Of a stretch of 64,000 nt of DNA, positions 17,837-25,801 are shown one piece after another. This DNA comes from JBBATK01 sp040398805 (GTDB lineage Bacteria; Bacteroidota; Ignavibacteria; Kapaibacteriales; NICIL-2), in contig JBBATK010000009.1 of assembly GCA_040398805.1 (NCBI GenBank), positions 1 through 64,000 on the forward strand, in the 5' to 3' direction. Within the stretch, counting starts at the first letter, position 1, and each line of letters opens with the position of its first letter. Under the pieces are notes generated by a model that saw only the letters and a program-made list of their open reading frames with translations, was not told the origin of the DNA and did not search any database. Position numbers and translations under genes: made by a program.

Positions 17837-19051
17837 ATGCAACGAGCAATGATCCGTTCGCCTTACATGCGCAGCGCGCTCTTTCTTATGGTATCGCTGG
17901 TACTGACCACAGGCGGATTCGCGCGCGAGAAGTCCAGGCATGCCCGCCAGCGCAGCGGCGCGGGCAGTGTGAAGCAGGCGGCCATTGCCGACCGTAAGCG
18001 CGAACTGGAGTCGTTGCAGCAGAGCATCGCAGAAGACCGTCGGCGCATCACCGCCCTGAGGGAGCAGGAGCGTTCCACCATGAAAGCCATCCAACAGATG
18101 CGACGTCACTCGGCGAACATCCGTCGCTATATGTCGCTGCTGGAGGCGGAGATCGCCTCGTTGCAGGACGCGGCCGATTCCGCGTCGATGCGGAGCGTGA
18201 ACACGGCGGAGAACCTCTCCCGCGTGCATGGCGGCTATGCCGGATTGGCCCGCTCGATGTCGCGTGCCTCCACGAGCGCACGCAAAGCGCCCGAGGACGC
18301 CGTCCTCCTGCGTCGCATCACCAAAGGTGCGCGAACAACGACGACGACGCTTTCCACCCGACGCGATTCCCTTTCGGCGGCATCCATGGAATTGCGGTCA
18401 CGCTCTGAACGGCGCGCCGCGCTGCTCGGCATGAAGAACACCGAGCAGAAGGAGCTGGACAAGATGGTTGCCATGACGGAGAAGGCGCTGGCGAGCATCC
18501 GCTCCAACGCGCAGAACGTGAGCGAGCAGATCCGCAAGAACAAGGCAAGCGCATCGCAGGTACAGTCCGCAATCGCAGGCATGGTGGCGCAGGAACAGCG
18601 CGCCGAGCGTCTGGCCCGTGAACGGAGCGGACAGGATCGGCAAGCACCACCGACACGTCGTGACGGCGCCGCGGGTTTTACCTACCCCGTCTCAAGCAGG
18701 AAAGTCCTGCACTCCTTCGGCACCTACAGGAACACGGTCACGAACACGATGGCGAACAATCCCGGTGTGGATCTGGAGACGCCGTCGGGCAGCACCGTGC
18801 GCAGTATCGCCGCGGGAACGGTGACGCTCGTGAGTTGGCTGCCGGGATACATGTCCGTCGTGATCGTCGATCATCATAACGGGTACCGCTCGGTGTACGC
18901 GAATCTGGCCTCCGTGCGTGTACGCAAAGGCCAACGGGTCGGCCCGCAAGCCGTGGTGGGAACGAGCGGTGAATCGTTCGACGGCGAGTTCGTCCATTTG
19001 CAGGTATGGAAGGAGAAAGAACGTATCAATCCCCTGCTCGTCCTCCGCTGA
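17837..19051 (+). CDS. EnvC-like LytM/M23 protein with degenerate zinc site
   Basis: An exported cell-wall protein of 404 residues. It has an N-terminal signal sequence (LFLMVSLVLTTGGFA), a long charged coiled coil (about residues 40-250) and a C-terminal LytM/M23 domain (about 280-404). The two zinc-binding motifs are altered. NNPGVDLETP stands where active enzymes have HxGxD with His, and VHLQVW stands where they have HxH. The domain is therefore probably non-catalytic, as in EnvC and NlpD, which activate amidases at the division site. Location beside murA fits a cell-wall role. The start could be any of several early Met codons. The DUF5103 start codon overlaps its stop (TGATG), indicating translational coupling. 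Confidence 0.82.
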   Translation: MQRAMIRSPYMRSALFLMVSLVLTTGGFAREKSRHARQRSGAGSVKQAAIADRKRELESLQQSIAEDRRRITALREQERSTMKAIQQMRRHSANIRRYMSLLEAEIASLQDAADSASMRSVNTAENLSRVHGGYAGLARSMSRASTSARKAPEDAVLLRRITKGARTTTTTLSTRRDSLSAASMELRSRSERRAALLGMKNTEQKELDKMVAMTEKALASIRSNAQNVSEQIRKNKASASQVQSAIAGMVAQEQRAERLARERSGQDRQAPPTRRDGAAGFTYPVSSRKVLHSFGTYRNTVTNTMANNPGVDLETPSGSTVRSIAAGTVTLVSWLPGYMSVVIVDHHNGYRSVYANLASVRVRKGQRVGPQAVVGTSGESFDGEFVHLQVWKEKERINPLLVLR

Positions 19052-20454
19052 TGGACGCATGGCCTCCATATCGTCGGCGTCGTGCCGCTCACCCTTCGCC
19101 GTACTCATCATCGGCCCTCACCGCCCTTTTACAGTGGCGACATATCCTGCACACCGCATGGATACTGTGGTCCTGTGCCGCGACACCCCTTGTCGCACGC
19201 GACGAAACCCCGGAAGACCTCGCCATCATCCGTGCCGTCCGCGTGTTCGGTGCTTCGAACGAAACCCTCCCGCCGGTCTTGATCGCACAGCGACGGTCGC
19301 AGGATGTACGACCGGTGTTCGGAGAGGACCGCTTGACATTGGAGGTGGACGTGCAAGCCGCCGTGCCGCCGGCCTACTCGGTGCGCTTCGTCCATTGCCG
19401 AGCGGATTGGACGGAGGACAACAACGTGTTCCTGAACGATATCGCCTTCATGCAGACATCACGCATCGACTGGCAGATGGCTCCGCCGGGTTGCACGTAT
19501 TACACCTATCGCGGACGTGTGGTGTTCCCGAACGAATCGGTACGCATCCCGTATGGCGGCAATTGGAAAGTGCGCATCACGGAATTCGGGAGCAGCGAAA
19601 ACGTCTATGCCGAAGCCCGCTTCTTCGCCGTGGATGTCGGCGCTCAATGCACCATGAACATCCTCAGCGACCTTTACGAACCGCGCCTTCGCGCATCGCC
19701 CGCCGCGTTGAATATCGAAACGACCGTGTTCGCAACCGCGAACCTCTCCGACCTGCAGATGCGCTCGGCGGTATTCTACCGTTTGAACCGTTGGAACGAA
19801 CCCATGTCCGCATCGGCCGGAGGATTGTCTCTGCCCAGCTTCCGCTCCACCTCGCCCCTGTCGTTCGTATCGGGCGTCGCGGCAGCCGGCAAGCGGTTCA
19901 TGGTGCAACAAATCCCCGCGGAGAACGAATACCGCGTCCTCGATTGCACGAACCTTGCCCAGTTCCCGCGGGTATCGGCGCCCATACGACTACCCTTCTT
20001 CGACATCCGGCGGAACGGCAGTTTCCTGTGGCGCGCCAACAACGGCGGGATGATAACAAGCAATGTTCCCATGATGTACGATGATTACGTGCCCGTGGAG
20101 TTCGTCCTCGACCCCGAGAACCGTCCCTCGCACGAAGACGTCTTCGTTCTCGGCTCGTTCAATAACTGGACGCCCTCCCGCGAGTGGAGCATGGTGTACA
20201 ACGATTCCACCCGCCTGTATACGGCGCGCGGTTGGGTGCGCAGGGCCGTCCACAATTACGCCTATGCCACCGGCAGGCTCAACGTCGACACGTTCGCGTG
20301 CGAGAATCTCAGCTTCGAAGAGTTCGAAGGCAATACCGTGGGCGCCGGACATACCTTCGTGTGTTTCGTCTACTACCGGGAAATCGCCTTCGGCGGATAC
20401 GACACCATCATCGGTGTCGCCGCGGGTAGTATTTTCGGTCCTCTGCGACGTTGA
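19051..20454 (+). CDS. DUF5103 exported protein
   Basis: A 467-residue protein of the DUF5103 family, largely restricted to Bacteroidota and relatives. A hydrophobic N-terminal segment (about residues 25-50) is a probable signal peptide. The DUF5103 body follows, with the typical VRFVHCRADW and GNWKVRI elements. The C-terminal part (DVFVLGSFNNWTPSREWSMVY and later YAYATGR) resembles an immunoglobulin-like glycogen-binding or CBM48-type fold often present in this family. Function unknown; a cell-surface or periplasmic role is inferred. Translation start ATG overlaps the preceding stop codon (TGATG), so it is coupled to the EnvC-like gene. Confidence 0.82.
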   Translation: MDAWPPYRRRRAAHPSPYSSSALTALLQWRHILHTAWILWSCAATPLVARDETPEDLAIIRAVRVFGASNETLPPVLIAQRRSQDVRPVFGEDRLTLEVDVQAAVPPAYSVRFVHCRADWTEDNNVFLNDIAFMQTSRIDWQMAPPGCTYYTYRGRVVFPNESVRIPYGGNWKVRITEFGSSENVYAEARFFAVDVGAQCTMNILSDLYEPRLRASPAALNIETTVFATANLSDLQMRSAVFYRLNRWNEPMSASAGGLSLPSFRSTSPLSFVSGVAAAGKRFMVQQIPAENEYRVLDCTNLAQFPRVSAPIRLPFFDIRRNGSFLWRANNGGMITSNVPMMYDDYVPVEFVLDPENRPSHEDVFVLGSFNNWTPSREWSMVYNDSTRLYTARGWVRRAVHNYAYATGRLNVDTFACENLSFEEFEGNTVGAGHTFVCFVYYREIAFGGYDTIIGVAAGSIFGPLRR

Positions 20455-20492
20455 TTCACGCACCATTCCACCATCATCATTTCCTTACGACC

Positions 20493-20891
20493 ATGAGCGA
20501 CATCACGCCGACGAACGAGCACCGTACGAAGCTGGCCATGAAAGCCACGAAGCTGAATCTGGACGGCTTGTCGCGCCACATCTTCCTGTGCGCCGACCAG
20601 ACCACGCCGAAGTGCTGCAGCAAGGAGGCGAGCATGGAGTCGTGGGACTACCTGCGCGCGCGCATCGACGAACTCGGCCTGGCCGATGCAGGCGTGCACC
20701 GTACGAAGGCGAACTGCCTGCGCCTCTGCACCATGGGACCCGTCGCCGTCGTCCATCCCGATAACGTGTGGTATCATTCCTGCACGCCCGATGTCCTGGA
20801 ACGCATCCTGCAAGAACACATCATCGGCGGCACGCCCGTGGAGGAATACCGCGTCCACGGTCAGCACGATACCGAGTCCGGCGCCGAGTGA
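20493..20891 (+). CDS. Thioredoxin-like [2Fe-2S] ferredoxin
   Basis: A small soluble electron-transfer protein of 132 residues. The first cysteines lie in HIFLCADQTTPKCCS and the second pair in NCLRLCTMGP, giving the C-x(n)-C and C-x3-C spacing of the thioredoxin-fold [2Fe-2S] ferredoxins related to NuoE and Aquifex ferredoxin. The C-terminal part with VVHPDNVWYHSC and a final helix matches this family. The partner enzyme is unknown. ATG at 20493 is used; an in-frame upstream extension is His-rich and has no family match. It follows the DUF5103 gene by 38 bp and could be co-transcribed. Confidence 0.85.
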   Translation: MSDITPTNEHRTKLAMKATKLNLDGLSRHIFLCADQTTPKCCSKEASMESWDYLRARIDELGLADAGVHRTKANCLRLCTMGPVAVVHPDNVWYHSCTPDVLERILQEHIIGGTPVEEYRVHGQHDTESGAE

Positions 20892-20966
20892 CACCCGCGA
20901 CATCGTCATGCCGACGTCGCCCCCGGAGTTCCGTCCCTGCATCGCTCTGCGATAGCCACTCGATAG

Positions 20967-21434
20967 CTATGCGCACGCCTGCACGGCATCCTGAAGGTCC
21001 TTCACGTGCGTCTTCATGTTCACCGGCGAGAACACCGCACGCACCACACCGGCGGCGTCGATGACCACCGTGCTGCGCACCACGCCCATGTATTTGCGAC
21101 CGTACATGGACTTCTCCTGCCACACCCCGTACTTTTCGCACACCTCGTGTTCCTCGTCGGCCAGGAGCGTGAAGGGCAGGTCGTACTTGGCACGGAACTT
21201 CGCGTGGGATGTCGGGGAGTCCGGACTCACCCCGATCACCACCGCGCCGTCCACCTCGAAGGCCTTCGCATGATCGCGATAATCACAGGCCTGCTTCGTG
21301 CAGGTGGAGGTATCGTCCTTGGGATAGAAATACACGATCACGACCGACCCCTTGAGCTGAGAGAGCTTCACGGTCTCGCCGGTATGGTCCGGCAACGAGA
21401 AGGCCGGTGCCTTTTTTCCAATGCTGACGTTCAT
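20967..21434 (-). CDS. bcp: Thioredoxin-dependent peroxiredoxin (Bcp/PrxQ)
   Basis: Reduces hydrogen peroxide and organic hydroperoxides. The 155-residue protein has the PrxQ active site in which the peroxidatic Cys (STCTKQAC, first Cys) is followed five residues later by the resolving Cys. The motif is usually TPGCTKEAC, so Ser-Thr replaces Pro-Gly. The N-terminal PAFSLPDHTGE and the later VSPDSP segments are standard. Divergent from yceI with 272 bp between the starts. Its stop is close to that of the ferredoxin gene (convergent). Confidence 0.93.
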   Translation of the reverse strand: MNVSIGKKAPAFSLPDHTGETVKLSQLKGSVVIVYFYPKDDTSTCTKQACDYRDHAKAFEVDGAVVIGVSPDSPTSHAKFRAKYDLPFTLLADEEHEVCEKYGVWQEKSMYGRKYMGVVRSTVVIDAAGVVRAVFSPVNMKTHVKDLQDAVQACA

Positions 21435-21601
21435 GATGGATGAGAAGGATGAGTGGGAAAAACAGGAGGAGTCGCCCCGTGGCGCTCGCGATTCCCGGGG
21501 TGACGTTCAGCGGCGGATTTTGATGTGAAACACCGCGCAAACCGGAGAGTGCTCAGGAAAAAGATGCTTTTTCTTTCTGAATTCGTCACTTTGGCATTTC
21601 A

Positions 21602-21626
21602 ATGTTGCAACATCAATGTTGCAACA
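21602..21626. promoter_or_regulatory. Paired palindromic operator upstream of yceI
   Basis: Two copies of TGTTGCAACA, one extended to a perfect 12-bp palindrome (ATGTTGCAACAT, 21602-21613) and one at 21617-21626, with centres 14 bp apart. The pair ends just before the TAATTTTG promoter box, so a bound protein would cover the -33 region. The TTGCAA core is common in MarR-family operators, and a marR-type gene is two genes downstream. Autoregulation of yceI-yceI-marR is inferred. Confidence 0.65.
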
Positions 21627-21627
21627 C

Positions 21628-21635
21628 TAATTTTG
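21628..21635 (+). promoter_or_regulatory. -7 box TAATTTTG of the yceI operon
   Basis: Exact TAnnTTTG match, 71 nt before the first yceI ATG and directly after the paired palindromes. Confidence 0.6.
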
Positions 21636-21706
21636 CTCCACGCTCGTCCATGACCCTGACGACATCAACTCGATTGTTCTTTCTTTCACTTTACCCTTTC
21701 ATCACC

Positions 21707-22234
21707 ATGGCAACACAATGGACCATCGATCGGTATCACTCCGAGATCGGTTTTTCGGTGAAGCACCTCATGATCGCCACCGTGCGCGGCAAGTTCGAGA
21801 GCTTCACGGCAGACGTCACCGCGGATGCAGCGGACTTCTCCGATGCATCGATCCGCTTCTCTGCGGAAGTGGCAAGCATCAACACCGGCATCGAAGCGCG
21901 GGATAACCACCTTCGCAGCGAGGACTTCTTCGCGGCAGAGCAGAATCCCGAGCTCTCCTTCCACTCCACGAGCATCGCTGCCAAGGGCGACGGTACGCTG
22001 GCGGTGACGGGCGACCTGACCATGCGCGGCGTGACGAAGACCGTCACCTTCACCGCCGAGTTCGGCGGAACCATGGTGGATCCGTACGGTGCCACCAAAG
22101 CCGGCTTCGACATCACGGGTAAAATCTCTCGCAGCGAGTTCGGTTTGACCTGGAACGCGGCAACGGAAACAGGCGGCGTGGTCGTGAGCGACGAGGTAAA
22201 GCTGAGCATGTCTGTTCAATTGCAAAAGGCCTGA
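21707..22234 (+). CDS. YceI family protein (no clear signal peptide)
   Basis: A lipocalin-like beta-barrel protein of 175 residues; YceI proteins bind polyisoprenoid or other amphiphilic ligands. The start MATQWTIDRYHSEIGFSVKHLM is the classic N-terminus, with no signal peptide. An in-frame ATG at 21650 would add a short hydrophobic stretch (RLFFLSLYPFI) that could direct export, but it has no ribosome-binding site. The conserved core includes DNHLRSEDFF and TMRGVTKTVTF. It is first of three co-directed genes with the exported yceI paralog and marR. The promoter carries paired palindromes. Confidence 0.88.
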   Translation: MATQWTIDRYHSEIGFSVKHLMIATVRGKFESFTADVTADAADFSDASIRFSAEVASINTGIEARDNHLRSEDFFAAEQNPELSFHSTSIAAKGDGTLAVTGDLTMRGVTKTVTFTAEFGGTMVDPYGATKAGFDITGKISRSEFGLTWNAATETGGVVVSDEVKLSMSVQLQKA

Positions 22235-22302
22235 CCGGACCGCAGCAGACCGCACGACATTTTTCGAATCAATTTTTTCCATTCATCCATCAGGAGACCC
22301 GT

Positions 22303-22923
22303 ATGAAAACACCCATGAAGTCATTCATGAAAACCTTGACCGCCCTTGTCGCGGCATTGGTCCTCTTCCCCGCAGCACACGCGCAGACGCAAGCGCAAAC
22401 GCAAAACTGGACCTGCGATGCATCGCACTCCAACGTCATCTTCACGGTGAGCCACTTGGTGATCAGCGAAGTGCAAGGTTCCTTCAAGATGTTCGACGGC
22501 AGCATGACCACGTCGAAGAGCGATATGAGCGACGCCGCCATTTCCTTTTCCGTGAACACGGCATCGATCAACACCGACAACGAGTATCGCGACAAGCATC
22601 TTCGCAGTGATGATTTCTTCAATGCGGAAAAGTTCCCTGCCATGACCTTCAAGAGCACGAGCATGGAGAAGGTGGGAGCGAACACCTACAAGCTCATGGG
22701 CAACCTCACCATCCGTGATATCACGAAGCCCGTCACCTTCACCGTGCGCTACGGCGGCGAGGCGAAGAACGGCGCAGGCAAGATGGCACGCGGCTTCACG
22801 GCAGAGACGACCATCAACCGCATGGACTACAACCTGAAGTGGAACAAGCTCACGGAAGCGGGCGGAGCCATGGTGGGTAAGGACGTGCAGATCCGCTGCA
22901 ACCTGGAATTGGTGAAGAACTAA
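22303..22923 (+). CDS. YceI family protein, exported
   Basis: A second YceI lipocalin-like protein, 206 residues, with a clear signal peptide (about residues 1-27, ending AAHAQ). The mature part begins WTCDASHSNVIF and keeps DKHLRSDDFFNAEKFP and LTIRDITKPVTF. It is a diverged paralog of the preceding gene, so this locus pairs a probably cytoplasmic and a periplasmic form. A strong GGAG ribosome-binding site lies 8 nt before the ATG. A terminator follows the stop, so marR may be read by leakage or from its own promoter. Confidence 0.9.
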   Translation: MKTPMKSFMKTLTALVAALVLFPAAHAQTQAQTQNWTCDASHSNVIFTVSHLVISEVQGSFKMFDGSMTTSKSDMSDAAISFSVNTASINTDNEYRDKHLRSDDFFNAEKFPAMTFKSTSMEKVGANTYKLMGNLTIRDITKPVTFTVRYGGEAKNGAGKMARGFTAETTINRMDYNLKWNKLTEAGGAMVGKDVQIRCNLELVKN

Positions 22924-22951
22924 ACCACCACGCATCAAGAACACTTTGAGC

Positions 22952-22989
22952 AGAGGCGCTTGCCGGACGGCTCGCGCCTCTTTGCTTTT
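22952..22989 (+). terminator. Terminator after second yceI
   Basis: An 8-bp stem AGAGGCGC / GCGCCTCT followed by TTTGCTTTT on the plus strand, 28 bp after the stop codon. Confidence 0.65.
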
Positions 22990-23063
22990 CACCCTATCGG
23001 CAGCATTCATCCCTTCGCGCGTCGCAAACGACGTGCACGTCTCTCACGGACTCATTCATCGCC

Positions 23064-23546
23064 ATGCTTCTTGAGCAGCGCATACGACAGAGCAGACCCT
23101 TTCGCTCGGAACATGAGCGGGCGGCGGTGAACGTGCTCTGCACGGCCACGTGGATACTGGAACACATGCGGGATTTCCTTGCGGGATACGGTATCACGCA
23201 ACAGCAGTACAATGTGCTCCGCATTCTCCGCGGCCAATATCCGGAGAGCATTTCCACGTGCGACATCCGCAACAGGATGATCGACCGCGCGCCGGATGCG
23301 TCGCGCATCGTGGACCGGATGATCGCCAAGAACCTGGTGCAGAAGACTCCCAGCGTGAAGGACAAACGTCGTATCGACGTGACGATCACAAAGAACGGAC
23401 TGGCGCTTCTTGATGCCATCTCCGTTGCCATGGAAGGTCCGGATAATCTTCTCCGCAGACTGAGCACCGAAGATTGCAAGAACCTGAACACGCTGCTCGA
23501 CACGATGAAGAGCATCGATCAGGAGATGGATGGTCCGAGGGAGTGA
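23064..23546 (+). CDS. MarR family transcriptional regulator
   Basis: A 160-residue winged-helix DNA-binding protein. The central segment QQQYNVLRILRGQYPE, the recognition region and the wing (TPSVKDKRRIDVTITKNGLALL) match MarR. The sequence DRAPDASRIVDRMIAKNLV is the recognition helix region. MarR-type genes next to yceI are known in Bacteroidota. The probable target is the TGTTGCAACA pair at the yceI promoter. The signal sensed is unknown. The only cysteines are single and scattered, with no obvious redox-switch motif. Confidence 0.88.
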   Translation: MLLEQRIRQSRPFRSEHERAAVNVLCTATWILEHMRDFLAGYGITQQQYNVLRILRGQYPESISTCDIRNRMIDRAPDASRIVDRMIAKNLVQKTPSVKDKRRIDVTITKNGLALLDAISVAMEGPDNLLRRLSTEDCKNLNTLLDTMKSIDQEMDGPRE

Positions 23547-23647
23547 TACTACGTGATAGGGGTTAGTCCGAGGGCGTAACGGACTGAGCGTGGTTCGGGA
23601 ACGCGGTGACGGTCCCGTTCAGGTTCGGGGCTGGACGACAGTTCCGA

Positions 23648-24298
23648 TCACGGAGCAAGGCGCTCGAGTTTCCAGGTGGAGTCCGCGTCCGACCGCACGT
23701 ATCGCAGGCGGTCGTGCAGACGGCTTTCGCGACCTTGCCAGAATTCGAAGCTCGTCGGAACCACGCGGTATCCACCCCAGAAGGGCGGCAAGGGAACCTC
23801 GCCCTCGGCGAAGCGGGTACTGAGCTCGGCCACGGCACGTTCCAAGGTCTCGCGACTCTCGATGACGCGGCTTTGCGGCGACGCCCATGCACCGATACGG
23901 GAATCCCGTCCACGCGAATCGAAATACTCTTTGGACTCTTGCTCGCTGACCTTCATCACCGAACCCTCGATGCGTATCTGCAACCCCACCTCTCGCCAAT
24001 AGAACAACAGATGGGCCCGTTCGTTCTCCGCCAGATCCGTGCTCTTCCGACTTTCGTAATTGGTGAAGAACACGAAGCCGCGCTCGTCGAGAGAACGCAG
24101 CAGGACGTACCGGGCGGATACGTTGCCATTCTGCGACGAAGTGGACAGGACCATGGCATTCGTCTCGGGAACTCCCGCCTGCACGGCCTCGTTGAAACGA
24201 TGCTGGAACTCCGTGAAGGGGTCCGTGTTGACATCGCTTTCGTTCAGCGGCTTCTCCGCGAAGCTCGTGGGCATGGATTGCAGAAGGGAGATGCTCAT
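23648..24298 (-). CDS. pdxH: Pyridoxamine 5'-phosphate oxidase
   Basis: FMN-dependent oxidation of pyridoxine or pyridoxamine 5'-phosphate to pyridoxal phosphate. The 216-residue protein has the family blocks ARYVLLRSLDERGFVFFTNYES, which binds FMN, and ARLLFYW-like HLLFYWREVGLQIRIEGSV. The C-terminal signature FWGGYRVVPTSFEFWQGRESRLHDR is present as usual for PdxH, containing the RLHDR substrate-binding motif. ATG at 24298 is supported by family length. Convergent with marR, and divergent from the 76-residue membrane protein. Confidence 0.95.
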   Translation of the reverse strand: MSISLLQSMPTSFAEKPLNESDVNTDPFTEFQHRFNEAVQAGVPETNAMVLSTSSQNGNVSARYVLLRSLDERGFVFFTNYESRKSTDLAENERAHLLFYWREVGLQIRIEGSVMKVSEQESKEYFDSRGRDSRIGAWASPQSRVIESRETLERAVAELSTRFAEGEVPLPPFWGGYRVVPTSFEFWQGRESRLHDRLRYVRSDADSTWKLERLAP

Positions 24299-24393
24299 GG
24301 AAATGCGATGAATGGTAAATCGGACACAAGGCTCTTCGTAACTTCGCAGCGCACCGACAACACCGATATTCTCACCACGCCACGCCGACCGTC

Positions 24394-24624
24394 ATGAAAC
24401 CTATCCATATCGAACTCTTCATGGCGCTTGTGTGCCTGGTCACCGTCCCCTATCTCTACATCTCCTTCAAGAAGATGTGGGGTCTGGGAGACGACCCTGC
24501 GGTGCAGGAGGAGAGACGTCGGATAGGTCGCCGTATTGCGCTCCTTCTCGGCATCCTCGCCACGCTCGTCTTTCTTCTTCCCTTGCTCCTGAAGTTCTCC
24601 AACAGCGAAATGACGCCGGAGTAA
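24394..24624 (+). CDS. Small two-span membrane protein
   Basis: A 76-residue protein with hydrophobic helices at about residues 7-25 and 47-68, separated by a charged loop (DDPAVQEERRRIGRR). I do not recognise a family. A near-consensus promoter box (TAACTTCG, 24339-24346) precedes it by 47 nt. It sits between divergent pdxH and the convergent PAP2 gene. The ORF and its composition are consistent with a real inner-membrane protein. Confidence 0.6.
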   Translation: MKPIHIELFMALVCLVTVPYLYISFKKMWGLGDDPAVQEERRRIGRRIALLLGILATLVFLLPLLLKFSNSEMTPE

Positions 24625-24737
24625 GGCAAACAGTCCGGATTGTAACGTCCACTGCCCGGTCCGCTGACGGGAAGAGATGCTTGTCGCTTCGCGCGACGAC
24701 TCACTCTTCGCATTCTCCCGTCGCTCGCAACCATCGG

Positions 24738-25646
24738 TCACCATGCATAGGTCACACTCACGCCACCGATCGTCGGCGTGATGAACAACGACGTCCCCTC
24801 CTTCGAAGCGGCTCCGCGGGTGGTCTCTGCGGCATCCACGGAATGGACGAGCTGTGCGGAGATGGTTCCTATGGCTGCGCCCAGGAGCACGTCGGACATC
24901 CAATGCTTGTCGTAATACATGCGCGCGGCACCGGTGGCCGCGGCTCCCGCATAGAGCAGACAGCTTGCATAGACGTTGTCGATGGAACGGGCCAGGGAGG
25001 AGGAAATGGCAAAAGCGACGGTGGTATGACCGGATGGCCACGAGTACTTATCCTCGCGGAACGCGAAGGGGGAAACCGATGTACTGCCAAGATTCGTGTA
25101 CGGTCGCGCACGCCCGACGATGACTTTCAGCATGGTGGTGGTGATACCGGACAGTATCAACGTCTCGCCCGCCTTGCGGCCGGCGGTCCTCCATGCCGGA
25201 CTCTTCGTCACCAGTCCGGTGAGATACACGCCGCCGATCACCGCCGCACCTGCATAGGTCGTGCCGTAGATGTTCGCCACATTCAACACGCGTTCCGCCG
25301 TCGCACCCTGATTACGCTGCATGACCGCACGCATGGACGTATCGCCTCCGCCGAAGACCAGTGCCGCCTCGGTCAGGATGCCACCGGCAATGGCGTAGGA
25401 GTTATTCTCGATGGAGCGCATGCCGAACGCACCCGTCGTGCGCACCAGTCGCTGAGCGTCGTGCACCACTGCGCGCAGATCCTGCACGATGGCCGCTGAA
25501 GTGTCGGGCATGGGCTCGGTGGTGCCGCTCTGCGCGTGAGCGGTACCTATCGTGAAGACGATGAGCAGAAGAAAAATTCCTTGTGCCACGAAGGGCCTGC
25601 AGGCTTGCCGGTTTTTCAAGTGATATTTTGCGAAGCGGTTTCTCAT
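24738..25646 (-). CDS. PAP2 superfamily phosphatase, exported
   Basis: A 302-residue phosphatidic-acid-phosphatase-type protein with a signal peptide (about residues 1-37, ending AHAQ). All three PAP2 catalytic motifs are present: KVIVGRARPY, PSGHT, and the final motif with Arg and His in ARMYYDKHWMSDVLLG. Membrane-associated helices surround them. Members hydrolyse lipid phosphates such as undecaprenyl pyrophosphate or lipid A phosphates; the substrate here is not determined. ATG at 25646 is taken because the signal peptide follows; the frame is open further upstream into the region before the OmpA gene. Divergent from the OmpA-family gene. Confidence 0.88.
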   Translation of the reverse strand: MRNRFAKYHLKNRQACRPFVAQGIFLLLIVFTIGTAHAQSGTTEPMPDTSAAIVQDLRAVVHDAQRLVRTTGAFGMRSIENNSYAIAGGILTEAALVFGGGDTSMRAVMQRNQGATAERVLNVANIYGTTYAGAAVIGGVYLTGLVTKSPAWRTAGRKAGETLILSGITTTMLKVIVGRARPYTNLGSTSVSPFAFREDKYSWPSGHTTVAFAISSSLARSIDNVYASCLLYAGAAATGAARMYYDKHWMSDVLLGAAIGTISAQLVHSVDAAETTRGAASKEGTSLFITPTIGGVSVTYAW

Positions 25647-25801
25647 AAACCTCAAACTACGGCAGAGTTCACATGACGCACAAAAGCTTCGATGCACCGT
25701 CGAACCTCCGACGGACCGGGACGAATCCCTCGCGCGCGCATCATCCCGTACGCGGGCACAGCACTGCGTTGCGCGGACGGGTGTTGAACGGATGCGAGGC
25801 C

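Noticed and set aside
23547..23647. Inverted sequences AGTCCG/CGGACT between marR and pdxH as a terminator
   Set aside because: The stem is short (6 bp) and no T-run follows on either strand.
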